A program made the position numbers and the translations under genes. A DNA stretch of 17,962 bases from CAZCBJ01 sp964496705. GTDB taxonomy: Bacteria > Chloroflexota > Anaerolineae > Anaerolineales > Anaerolineaceae. Within the stretch, counting starts at the first letter, position 1. Every line of letters starts with the position of its first letter. The notes beneath the pieces were generated by a model. The model was not told the origin of the DNA, ran no database searches, and worked only from the letters and a program-made list of their open reading frames with translations. The stretch is taken from the NCBI GenBank assembly GCA_964496705.1, contig CAZCBJ010000066.1, positions 1-17,962 on the forward strand. The letters are read 5' to 3'. Positions 7,636-14,229 of the stretch are shown in pieces.

Positions 7636-8073
7636 GCGGAAAATCGTAAAGTTTTCTACTGGCGAAGGCTACCGTCAGTGGATAAGCCGCTTTGGTCAGC
7701 GAGATCGCCCCAACCAGCGCAAGATGACTGCTACACCGGCGCTGTAATCGGGGTATTTGCCCGCTGCGGTCGCGCCCAACGCCAGGCTGGAGATGGCCAG
7801 CCAAAAATACGGTAATGGATGGGAAGAAAGAACCCACCCAGCGGTGAGAAAAGACTGGCATCCAATACCACCGCAGGCTTATAAGATCAATCCCAAACGT
7901 TCGCGGGTGGGTTTAAAATGGTGCCAAGCGGGCAGCCTCCGGATGGGGTCGTGTAAAACTGATTATATCCCGACTTATCAGTCTGCGGGTTTGCGGCAAT
8001 TGGCTAGACAGTCGGGTTATAATCCATACGAAACGATTCTTATTGCTAAAATGCCGATTAAGGAGTATATCCC
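7636..8073. other. Gene-free gap of 438 bases with a possible eroded minus-strand reading
   Basis: No intact gene is convincing here; the longest frames have unnatural compositions. On the minus strand, roughly 7855 down to 7640, three frames in succession give plausible membrane-protein text: SPLGGFFLPIHYRIFG, then YFWLAISSLALGATAAG followed by KYPDYSAGVAVILRW, then LVGAISLTKAAYPLTV. Two frame changes would be needed to join them, and the last piece runs into the end of the sulfatase-like gene. It could be a decayed membrane-protein gene or chance. The right end holds the promoter and ribosome binding site of the next gene. Confidence 0.3.
8018..8023 (+). promoter_or_regulatory. TATAAT box of the PD40 lipoprotein gene
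   Basis: A perfect TATAAT in the context GGGTTATAAT (8014-8023), identical to the motif at 14145-14154. No -35 at normal spacing. The predicted start near 8030 leaves a leader of about 44 bases containing TAAGGAG (8059-8065), eight bases before the ATG at 8074. Confidence 0.5.
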
Positions 8074-9477
8074 ATGTCCAACCGCCGCGTCCCCCACTTG
8101 ATAATTTTGATTGCCCTGGCAGCCGCTGTGTTGGCTTGCTCGGTGTTTCCTTCACCGGCTGTCCCTACGCCGGCGGTGGATTCGTTTGCCACCGCAGTGG
8201 CGTTGACCCTCACCGCTTTACAAAATGAACAACCTAAAGACCTGCCCACGGACATACCCGCTGCTCCGCCGGCGCCTTCGGATACACCTGCGCCGACATC
8301 CGTTCCCGGGACGGCCACCCCGCTGCCCATGCCGCCCGGACTGCGCATCGCCTACACGGATGCAGCCCGCAACTTGTGGTTATTCGTTGAAGGCGGCGCC
8401 AACACGCGCCTGGTGGGCACAGGAGATGTCACCGAAGGACGCATCTCGCCGGACGGCAACCTGGTGGCTTACGTGCGAACGGCTGATTACCTGCGCTACA
8501 GCCTGTGGGTCATCACTCCTGACGGCAGTGGCGAGCGTCAGCTGATCTCAACCGCTGATTTTGATAGCATGAAGAATCATTCAGATGCGGTCAGCGCCCA
8601 ACCGCTGTTATGGGAATTCATCCCCGGTACGCGCACAATTGCCTTCACCTCAGGCCCCACCTACGATGGACCGGGCATGATCACCAATGACGACCTGTGG
8701 ACGGTGGATACCGGCAGCGGTGTACTGACCCGGCTGCTCGCCCCTGGGTGGGGCGGTTTCTTCTATATCTCACCGGATGGAAGCCAGATGGCGCTGGCTA
8801 CCTCCACCCGACTGAGCCTGATCAATATAGACGGCTCCAACCGGCGCGATGGGGTTCTCACCTACCCGCCGGTGATCACCTATTCGGAATACCAATGGAC
8901 TCCCGCCCCCAAGTGGTCGGCGGACTCCAGCAAGCTGCGCGTTGCGGTTCCGCCTGCTGATCCTCTGGCTGAACCGCTGCAATACTCGACCATCTATGAA
9001 GTTCCAGTCAGTGGCGCATCCGCCTTTATGACCGGCGCGGTGATCACCCAGCCGCTGGTGGAACCGGCCATCTCCCCCGACCTCAGCCGCGTCGCTTATA
9101 CCAAAGTGGTGGGCAGTCTGGCTGACAATCGCTGGGATTTGCGCATCGCGAACTTTGACGGCTCCAGCGACGTGGTTTATGCCACCGGGCAGCCCAACTT
9201 TCGCGGTTGGGCGCCCGATTCGACCCGCTTTGTGTTTATCGAATCCGGCAGCGGCGCGCTGCGCATCGGTCAGGCTGGTTCAGCGCCCACTGCGATGTTC
9301 AGCGATGTGTCCAGCGCTGTTTCGATTGATTGGCTGGCGGATGGGCGCGCGTTGGTGCTGACCCGCTCCGGCAGCGGGTGGGAATTGCGCGCCGGTATCC
9401 CCGGAGGCTCCAGCGCCTTGCTGGTGAGCATCCCCGGTGATCCTTCCGGATATTTCCCGAATTACGATATCTGGTAG
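8074..9477 (+). CDS. Lipoprotein with PD40/TolB-like beta-propeller repeats
   Basis: A 467-residue exported lipoprotein. Residues 1-22 form a lipoprotein signal peptide (basic MSNRR, hydrophobic core, lipobox VLAC with C22). Residues of about 23-88 are a Pro/Ala/Thr-rich linker. The remainder contains repeated PD40-type motifs: RISPDGNLVAYV near 123-134, YISPDGSQMALA near 231, KWSADSSKLRVA, AISPDLSRVAYT near 333, GWAPDSTRFVFI near 379, and DWLADGRALVL near 418. These mark blades of a TolB-like beta-propeller, a fold used for binding proteins or ligands outside the membrane; no catalytic site is seen. The start is firm: TAAGGAG eight bases upstream and an ideal signal peptide. The gene converges on pyrH with four bases between stop codons. 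Function beyond surface binding cannot be stated. Confidence 0.85.
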   Translation: MSNRRVPHLIILIALAAAVLACSVFPSPAVPTPAVDSFATAVALTLTALQNEQPKDLPTDIPAAPPAPSDTPAPTSVPGTATPLPMPPGLRIAYTDAARNLWLFVEGGANTRLVGTGDVTEGRISPDGNLVAYVRTADYLRYSLWVITPDGSGERQLISTADFDSMKNHSDAVSAQPLLWEFIPGTRTIAFTSGPTYDGPGMITNDDLWTVDTGSGVLTRLLAPGWGGFFYISPDGSQMALATSTRLSLINIDGSNRRDGVLTYPPVITYSEYQWTPAPKWSADSSKLRVAVPPADPLAEPLQYSTIYEVPVSGASAFMTGAVITQPLVEPAISPDLSRVAYTKVVGSLADNRWDLRIANFDGSSDVVYATGQPNFRGWAPDSTRFVFIESGSGALRIGQAGSAPTAMFSDVSSAVSIDWLADGRALVLTRSGSGWELRAGIPGGSSALLVSIPGDPSGYFPNYDIW

Positions 9478-9481
9478 CTGT

Positions 9482-10195
9482 TCAACTGACCAGCGTGCCC
9501 ACCTCAGCGCCAAGCAGCGCGCTGCGCAGGGCGTTTTCGTCCCACAGGTTCAGCACCAGGATGGGCAGTTTGTTTTCCATGCACAGTGATACCGCAGTGG
9601 AGTCCATCACTTCCAGTTGCAGGTTCAACACATCGATATAAGACAGCCTGTCGAATTTTTTCGCGTCGGGATTGAGCTTGGGGTCGCTGTCATACACGCC
9701 ATCCACCTTGGTGGCCTTGATCACCACATTCGCTCCGATTTCCATCGCGCGCAGCGCTGCGGCAGTATCGGTGGAGAAGTAGGGATTACCCGTTCCGCCG
9801 CCGAAGATCACCACCCGCCCTTTTTCCAGATGGCGGATCGCGCGCCGGCGGATATACGGCTCGGCAACGGTATGCATTTCGATGGCCGATTGCACTCGTG
9901 TGATCACCCCGATGCTTTCCATCGCATCCATCAGGGCCAGCGCGTTCATCACGGTGGCCAGCATGCCCATGTAATCGGCTGTGGCGCGGTCCATGCCCAG
10001 GTCCAAGCCTGCCTTCCCGCGCCAAAGGTTGCCAGCACCAATCACAACGGCCACATCCACCCCCATCTCGCGCACATCGCGCACCCGGCGCGCGATCTGC
10101 ATGGCCTGTTTGGGATCGATGCCGTTGCCCTGCGGACCGCCCAGGGCTTCGCCGCTCAGCTTGAGCAGTATGCGGTGGTATCGTAGTCCGTCCAT
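9482..10195 (-). CDS. pyrH: UMP kinase (uridylate kinase)
   Basis: A 237-residue cytoplasmic enzyme of the amino acid kinase fold that phosphorylates UMP to UDP using ATP, the first committed step towards UTP and CTP. Landmarks are ILLKLSGEALGG (9-20), the nucleotide-binding VIGAGNLWRG (51-60), RATADYMGMLATVMNALAL, GGGTGNPYFSTDTAAALRA and KATKVDGVYDSDP. Length fits the bacterial family (about 235-245). The open frame runs on to 10339, but that would add 48 unrelated residues overlapping tsf and the terminator; the ATG at 10195 has AGGAGG about four bases upstream and gives the standard N-terminus. It follows rpsB and tsf in the usual order, but an intrinsic terminator (10228-10256) separates it from tsf and no frr follows. 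Confidence 0.96.
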   Translation of the reverse strand: MDGLRYHRILLKLSGEALGGPQGNGIDPKQAMQIARRVRDVREMGVDVAVVIGAGNLWRGKAGLDLGMDRATADYMGMLATVMNALALMDAMESIGVITRVQSAIEMHTVAEPYIRRRAIRHLEKGRVVIFGGGTGNPYFSTDTAAALRAMEIGANVVIKATKVDGVYDSDPKLNPDAKKFDRLSYIDVLNLQLEVMDSTAVSLCMENKLPILVLNLWDENALRSALLGAEVGTLVS

Positions 10196-10227
10196 ATGCC
10201 TCCTGTTGGGTTGCCAGATCAGTTGGT

Positions 10228-10256
10228 AAAAAAAAGGCCAACCCTGGGGTTGGCCT
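10228..10256 (-). terminator. Intrinsic terminator between tsf and pyrH
   Basis: On the minus strand a perfect 9-bp stem (AGGCCAACC with GGTTGGCCT), a 4-base loop and a run of seven to eight T form a textbook Rho-independent terminator. It begins seven bases past the tsf stop. Only about 33 bases remain before the pyrH ATG, enough for its ribosome binding site but with no recognisable promoter, so pyrH probably depends on read-through or on a promoter inside tsf. Confidence 0.9.
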
Positions 10257-10262
10257 GGATGG

Positions 10263-10877
10263 TTATGCCTGCTCTTCGCTGCCTTCGCCCAACTGCCAGC
10301 GCACGAAGCGGCGGATGACAATGTTCTCGCCCAGTGCAACGATCGTCTGGTTCACCAGTTGCTGCACGGTGATGCTCTCGTCGCGGATGTACGCCTGGTT
10401 GAGCAGCACAAACTCGTCCTTGAACTTCTTGAGCGAGCCTTCCACGATGCGCGGGATGACGGCATCCGGTTTGCCTTCGTCGCGCGCTTTGGCAGCGGCA
10501 ATCTTGCGCTCGTTCTCCAGCACCTCGGCAGGGATGTCTTCCTCGCGGATGTATTGCGGGCTCATCGCGGCGATCTGCAGCGCAATCTCGTGCGCCAGCT
10601 TGCGGAAAGGTTCCGAGCGCCCCACGAAATCGGTTTCGCTGTTGACTTCCACCATCACGCCCACGCGGCCGTTGCCGTGCGAGTACAGTTCCACCACACC
10701 TTCGGAGGTCTGCCGGCCGGCGCGCTTGGCGGCGGTGGCCAGGCCCTTCTCGCGCAGGAAATCCAGCGCCTTCTTTGCGTCGCCATCGGATTGTTCCAAC
10801 GCCTTGCGGCAGTCAAGAACGCCAGCGCCGGTTGCTTCACGCAGTTGTTTAATCATCTCGGTTGTAATTGTTGCCAT
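10263..10877 (-). CDS. tsf: Translation elongation factor Ts (short form)
   Basis: A 204-residue guanine nucleotide exchange factor that recycles EF-Tu-GDP. The N-terminal UBA-like domain (1-53) carries LREATGAGVLDCRKALE (12-28) and DFLREKGLATAAKRAGR (39-55); the EF-Tu-contacting core has the signature SETDFVGR with T82-D83-F84-V85. At about 204 residues it is shorter than E. coli EF-Ts (283) and resembles the single-core-subdomain form seen in several phyla, including cyanobacteria and Chloroflexota. The C-terminus ends in an acidic tail, GEGSEEQA. The ATG follows an A/G-rich stretch with AAGGA about ten bases upstream and AGGA directly adjacent. It lies 76 bases after rpsB, with a hairpin in the gap, and is followed by an intrinsic terminator. 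Confidence 0.95.
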   Translation of the reverse strand: MATITTEMIKQLREATGAGVLDCRKALEQSDGDAKKALDFLREKGLATAAKRAGRQTSEGVVELYSHGNGRVGVMVEVNSETDFVGRSEPFRKLAHEIALQIAAMSPQYIREEDIPAEVLENERKIAAAKARDEGKPDAVIPRIVEGSLKKFKDEFVLLNQAYIRDESITVQQLVNQTIVALGENIVIRRFVRWQLGEGSEEQA

Positions 10878-10918
10878 TCCTGTTTCCTTCTAAACGGTAT
10901 AAATTGTTGAGTAGCTTT

Positions 10919-10947
10919 TCAAGCGGCACCTCCCCGGTGACGCTTGA
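10919..10947 (-). other. Hairpin in the rpsB-tsf intergenic gap
   Basis: A near-perfect inverted repeat: TCAAGCG (10919-10925) pairs with CGCTTGA (10941-10947), one mismatch follows, then CACC pairs with GGTG around a five-base loop. On the coding (minus) strand the loop side reads GGGGAGGTG and the stem is followed by AAAAGC rather than T, so it is not an intrinsic terminator in that direction. It may be an mRNA processing or stability element. Confidence 0.6.
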
Positions 10948-10953
10948 TTGATT

Positions 10954-11919
10954 TTATTCTTCGTTTTCCACTGCTGGTTGGTCGTCAGCTTTGACTGCTT
11001 CGACCACATCTTCGGCTTCCACAACTTCAACAGCCTCTACAGCTTGCACAACTTCACCAGCCGCTTCAGCTTCGACAACCTTGGGGGTGCCCAGGCGCGC
11101 CATGGTCGCCAGGGTGGCCTCCCCCAGCAGGTCCTTGTCTTCCAGTTCGGATTCCTCGCTCAAACGCACGCGCGGAGCCGCCGCGATTTCACCTTCGGCG
11201 GAGATGACTGCCTCTTCAAATTCGCTGTCTTTGCGCAGCGCGCGGCCTTCCACCGCCGCGTCGGCCATCTTGCCCACCAGCAGTTTGATGGCGCGGATGG
11301 CGTCATCATTGGAGGGGATCACATAGTCTATATAGCCTGGATCGCAATTGGTGTCCACCAGCGCAATCACCGGGATGCCTTTGAGATTTGCCTCATGAAC
11401 GGCGGTCGCCTCGCGGGTGACGTCCACGACGAAGACCAAATCAGGCAAAGTCTTCAAGTTGCGCACACCGCTCAAGCGGGTTTCCAGACGGGTGATGTCG
11501 CGCTGGATTAAAAGGCCTTCCTTTTTGGTCAACCGGTTGATCTCACCGGAATCGCGCAATCTCTCCAGTCGTTCCAGTTCCTGGATGCGGTTGAAAATGG
11601 TCGGCCAGTTGGTGATCATGCCGCCGAGCCAGCGCTCAGTGACGTAGGGCATGCCGGCTCGGATAGCCTCTTCGCGCACTGTTTCCTGCGCCTGGCGCTT
11701 GGTGCCGATGAACATGACGTTCCCGCCCTTCTGCACGGAGTCGCGCACCAGGTTGTAGGCGGTGGTCAGCGCTTTAACGGTTTGTTGCAGGTCAATGATG
11801 TGAATGCCGTTGCGCTCGGTGAAGATGTAGGGTTTCATCTTCGGGTGCCACTTGTTGGTGCGGTGACCGAAATGCACGCCGCTTTCCAGCAGGGCTTTCA
11901 TGGAAATTACTGAAGCCAT
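10954..11919 (-). CDS. rpsB: 30S ribosomal protein S2 with extended acidic C-terminal tail
   Basis: A 321-residue S2. The conserved core (about 1-228) has SGVHFGHRTNKWHPKM, the HIIDLQQTV segment, FIGTKRQAQETV, the ERWLGGMITNWPTI block, LPDLVFVVDV, GIPVIALVDTNCDP and YVIPSNDDAIRAI. E. coli S2 has 241 residues; here about 90 more follow, ending in a Val/Glu/Ala tract (VVQAVEAVEVVEAEDVVEAV) and VENEE. The tail is acidic, of low complexity and likely disordered or partly coiled. The start is firm: AAAAGGAG eight bases upstream of the ATG and a standard S2 N-terminus. It heads the rpsB-tsf unit, with an extended -10 promoter at 12051-12059 and a leader of about 125 bases. Confidence 0.96.
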   Translation of the reverse strand: MASVISMKALLESGVHFGHRTNKWHPKMKPYIFTERNGIHIIDLQQTVKALTTAYNLVRDSVQKGGNVMFIGTKRQAQETVREEAIRAGMPYVTERWLGGMITNWPTIFNRIQELERLERLRDSGEINRLTKKEGLLIQRDITRLETRLSGVRNLKTLPDLVFVVDVTREATAVHEANLKGIPVIALVDTNCDPGYIDYVIPSNDDAIRAIKLLVGKMADAAVEGRALRKDSEFEEAVISAEGEIAAAPRVRLSEESELEDKDLLGEATLATMARLGTPKVVEAEAAGEVVQAVEAVEVVEAEDVVEAVKADDQPAVENEE

Positions 11920-12044
11920 TGTATTTCTCCTTTTGCGTTTGGCCTCCGCTTCCCTGTTTGCGGTCCATCACTGCTCTCTCGGGCAGCACGCAGGACCCTT
12001 CGGGAAGCGTGTGATATGGTGGTAGTCTGTGCCAGTGACACAGC
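11920..12044 (-). promoter_or_regulatory. Structured 5' leader of the rpsB-tsf mRNA
   Basis: If transcription starts about seven bases after the TATACT box, the rpsB mRNA has a leader of about 125 bases. It contains several potential stems: CTGTG/CACAG near 12028-12044, a CACGC/GCGTG pair (11987-11991 with 12007-12011) enclosing CCC-GAA-GGG, and CTGC/GCAG near 11972-11987. In E. coli the rpsB-tsf operon is repressed by S2 through its leader; a similar role here is inference and would need comparison with relatives. Confidence 0.4.
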
Positions 12045-12050
12045 CGAGCA

Positions 12051-12080
12051 AGTATACCACAGGATTTCGCAGAGATGCAA
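12051..12080 (-). promoter_or_regulatory. Extended -10 promoter of rpsB-tsf
   Basis: On the minus strand TGGTATACT (12059-12051) is an extended -10 (TGn plus a 5/6 match to TATAAT). A weak TTGCAT (12080-12075) lies 18 bases further up. It is the only good promoter-like sequence between the radical SAM gene and rpsB in this direction. Confidence 0.55.
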
Positions 12081-12138
12081 TTTTTATTCACCTTTTAGAA
12101 ATGCTGAATGGTCTGCAAACTGCCCCACTCAAAAACGG

Positions 12139-12158
12139 CCAGATGACGCGGCATCTGG
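12139..12158. repeat. 20-bp inverted repeat between divergent rpsB and radical SAM promoters
   Basis: CCAGATG, six bases, CATCTGG: a perfect 7-6-7 inverted repeat. It lies about 60 bases upstream of the rpsB -35 region and about 90 bases upstream of the radical SAM gene's -10. It could be an operator for a dimeric regulator. On the minus strand a short T5 run follows after three bases, so a weak terminator is also possible. Confidence 0.4.
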
Positions 12159-12244
12159 TGAAGAAAGGCACTGGTTTCTTTCCGCAGCCGGATTAAAATT
12201 GGATTTGAATAATTTATTTGCATGGAATAATCCGAGAAAAAAGA

Positions 12245-12250
12245 TATAAT
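12245..12250 (+). promoter_or_regulatory. TATAAT box upstream of the radical SAM gene
   Basis: A perfect TATAAT in a very AT-rich stretch (about 12191-12260) that contrasts with the GC-rich genes on either side. No well-spaced -35. A second candidate is TTGAAT (12205-12210) with AATAAT (12226-12231) at 15-base spacing. The leader would be about 60 bases. Confidence 0.4.
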
Positions 12251-12319
12251 TTTCAGAATTAATGCAGATGAAGCGTCCCGGATCTGCTTTGGTTTTCTGC
12301 TAACATCGAAACGAGACCC

Positions 12320-14125
12320 ATGACAACTCCTGATCTCATTTTCCTTCACGCCCCCAGCGTGTATGATTTCCGCAGCCAGGCCATCCTCTACGGGCCGGTC
12401 AGCGACCTGGTTCCTTCCACCCCAGTGTTCGAGATGTATCCCATCGGCTTCACCACCATGGCCGAATACCTGGAGCGCGCCGGGATGCGCACCCGCATCG
12501 TTAATTTGGCTGTGCGCATGCTGGAAGACCCGCGCTTCGATGCCGAGGAGCAGGTGCGCAAGCTTAATGCTGTCGCGTTTGGCATTGACCTGCATTGGCT
12601 GCCGCACGCTCATGGCTCGATTGAAGTGGCCAGGATCGTCAAGCGCCACCACCCGCGCACCCCGGTCATCTTTGGCGGTTTTTCCTCCACCTATTTTCAT
12701 GAAGAACTGATCCGTTATCCCTGTGTGGATTTCATCGTGCGGGGTGATTCCACTGAGTATCCTCTGCTGCTGCTCATGCAGTACTTGCGCTCCGGCGGCT
12801 CCGCTCATCCCGCTGCGGGTTCGGGCGAATACCGTGCGCTGGAAAAAATCCCCAACCTGTCCTGGGTGGACGCGGATGGGGTATATCATCCCAACCCGAT
12901 CACCTACAGTCCCGACACGCTGGACGATTTGCTGCTAGATTATACGCACGTGCTGCGCGCGGTGGTGCGCTACCGCGATCTGGCCGGCTATAAACCTTTT
13001 CGCAATTGGATGCAGTATCCCATCACCGCCGCGCTGACGACCCGCGGCTGCCGCTACAACTGCGTCACCTGCGGCGGCTCTGCCCGCACCTTCCGTTCCA
13101 TTCACAACCGCCAGCGCCCGGCATTTCGCTCGCCCGAAAAACTGGCTCAGGATATCCGCCGCATTGGCGAATATTCTCATGGACCAGTCTTCGTCCTGGG
13201 CGATTTTCGCCAGGGCGGTCCCGATTACGCCGAGCGCTTCCTGGATGCACTCAGCGGTTATAAAAAACAGGTGTTCTTTGAGTTGTTTGATGCCGCGCCG
13301 CCTGAATTTTTCCAGCGCATCGCCCGCGCGGTGCCCAATTTCACCATAGAAATTTCGATGGAATCGCATGATGAGAGCGTTCGCCGCAGCTTTGGCCGCT
13401 CCTACACCAATGCGCAGCTCGAAGCCACCATCCAGGGCGCGCTGGATGCTGGATGTCAGCGCTTCGATGTGTTCTTCATGACCGGCCTCAAGGAACAGAC
13501 CTACCAATCGGTGATGGACACGGTGGAGTATTCGCACCATCTGCTGCGGCGTTTTGCCGCTGCGGGTGCGAAGCGCGTCATACCCTTCATCTCACCCATG
13601 GCGCCTTTTCTGGATCCCGGCAGCCAGGCCTTTGAAAATCCCGAAAAGCACGGCTACCGCCTGTTTTGCCGCACACTTGAAGAGCACCGCCAGGCGCTGC
13701 TTGCCCCGAGTTGGAAGTATGTGATGAACTATGAGACGGTCTGGATGAGCCGCGATGAAATTGTCGCCTCCACGTATGAAGCCGGGCGGCGCATGAATCT
13801 GATCAAGGGTGAAATGGGCGCCATCGATCCATCCCAGGCCGCCGCCACCGACCAGCGCATCGCCCAGGCCACCCGACTGATGAACGAGATCGACCAGATC
13901 GTTCTCCACGTTTCCGACCCCTCTGAGCGCCAGCGCAAGCTCGCCGAGCTCAAACAGCACATGGACAACGCCAACCTTTCCACCGTTTGTGATAAGAGGG
14001 AGCTGGAGCTGCCTGTCACCGGCATACGCATCAACATGCTCCAGGCTGCAGCCATCGTGGTTAATGATTGGTGGCAGGACCGCCTGCGCGCGTTGGGCCG
14101 CAAGGATGCCAACCCGCCGTTTTAA
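12320..14125 (+). CDS. B12-binding domain / radical SAM protein, Ta0216-like family
   Basis: A 601-residue protein with an N-terminal cobalamin-binding-like domain (about 1-195) and a radical SAM domain (about 230-450). The cluster motif is C244-x3-C248-x2-C251 in TTRGCRYNCVTC, standard for binding a SAM-coordinated 4Fe-4S cluster. The B12 domain has D90-x-H92 in GIDLHWLPHAHG, which departs from the usual DxHxxG at the glycine, and PVIFGGFSSTYFHEEL, RGDSTEYPLLLL further on. These blocks match my recollection of the Ta0216-type family (TIGR04190), whose reaction is unknown; methylation or another C-C/C-P chemistry are options typical for B12 radical SAM enzymes. The last 150 residues are charged and partly helical. 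The ATG has only a weak ribosome binding site (ACGAG). It is divergent from rpsB and is separated from the adenosine deaminase gene by 104 bases containing another TATAAT. Confidence 0.85.
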   Translation: MTTPDLIFLHAPSVYDFRSQAILYGPVSDLVPSTPVFEMYPIGFTTMAEYLERAGMRTRIVNLAVRMLEDPRFDAEEQVRKLNAVAFGIDLHWLPHAHGSIEVARIVKRHHPRTPVIFGGFSSTYFHEELIRYPCVDFIVRGDSTEYPLLLLMQYLRSGGSAHPAAGSGEYRALEKIPNLSWVDADGVYHPNPITYSPDTLDDLLLDYTHVLRAVVRYRDLAGYKPFRNWMQYPITAALTTRGCRYNCVTCGGSARTFRSIHNRQRPAFRSPEKLAQDIRRIGEYSHGPVFVLGDFRQGGPDYAERFLDALSGYKKQVFFELFDAAPPEFFQRIARAVPNFTIEISMESHDESVRRSFGRSYTNAQLEATIQGALDAGCQRFDVFFMTGLKEQTYQSVMDTVEYSHHLLRRFAAAGAKRVIPFISPMAPFLDPGSQAFENPEKHGYRLFCRTLEEHRQALLAPSWKYVMNYETVWMSRDEIVASTYEAGRRMNLIKGEMGAIDPSQAAATDQRIAQATRLMNEIDQIVLHVSDPSERQRKLAELKQHMDNANLSTVCDKRELELPVTGIRINMLQAAAIVVNDWWQDRLRALGRKDANPPF

Positions 14126-14148
14126 GACCCGCGAAGCCGACTTTGGGT

Positions 14149-14154
14149 TATAAT
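14149..14154 (+). promoter_or_regulatory. TATAAT box of the add-surE-M48 operon
   Basis: A perfect TATAAT in GGGTTATAAT (14145-14154), the same ten bases as upstream of the PD40 lipoprotein gene. No -35 match at 16-18 bases. It predicts a leader of about 69 bases to the TTG at 14230, carrying GGAAGGG (14216-14222). Confidence 0.5.
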
Positions 14155-14229
14155 TTTTTCAGTGGCGACCAGCATGATCGCTTGCGTGGTTGACCCCTTG
14201 AAAAAGCCGGTGGTTGGAAGGGCGGTCGT

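Noticed and set aside
7630..7642. Small palindrome CCGCTAAGCGG at the end of the sulfatase-like gene as terminator
   Set aside because: The stem is four base pairs and is followed by A, not T, on the coding strand.
7757..8101. 114-residue plus-strand open frame before the PD40 lipoprotein
   Set aside because: It overlaps the promoter and start of the lipoprotein gene and its composition is not protein-like.
9617..10186. Long plus-strand open frame opposite pyrH
   Set aside because: It is antisense to a certain gene, with His-rich composition typical of a shadow frame.
10196..10339. N-terminal extension of the pyrH open frame
   Set aside because: It covers the terminator and the end of tsf, adds 48 residues unlike any UMP kinase, and the ATG at 10195 has a strong ribosome binding site and the standard N-terminus.
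10315..10893. Long plus-strand open frame opposite tsf
   Set aside because: Ser/Ala-rich shadow of tsf; no recognisable domain or ribosome binding site.
12128..12158. Inverted repeat as a minus-strand terminator
   Set aside because: The stem is only 7 bp and the T run is short and separated by three bases; no gene ends upstream on that strand, so an operator-like repeat is the safer description.
12095..12889. 264-residue minus-strand open frame opposite the radical SAM gene
   Set aside because: It mirrors the start of a well-supported gene and crosses the AT-rich regulatory gap; its protein text has no family features.
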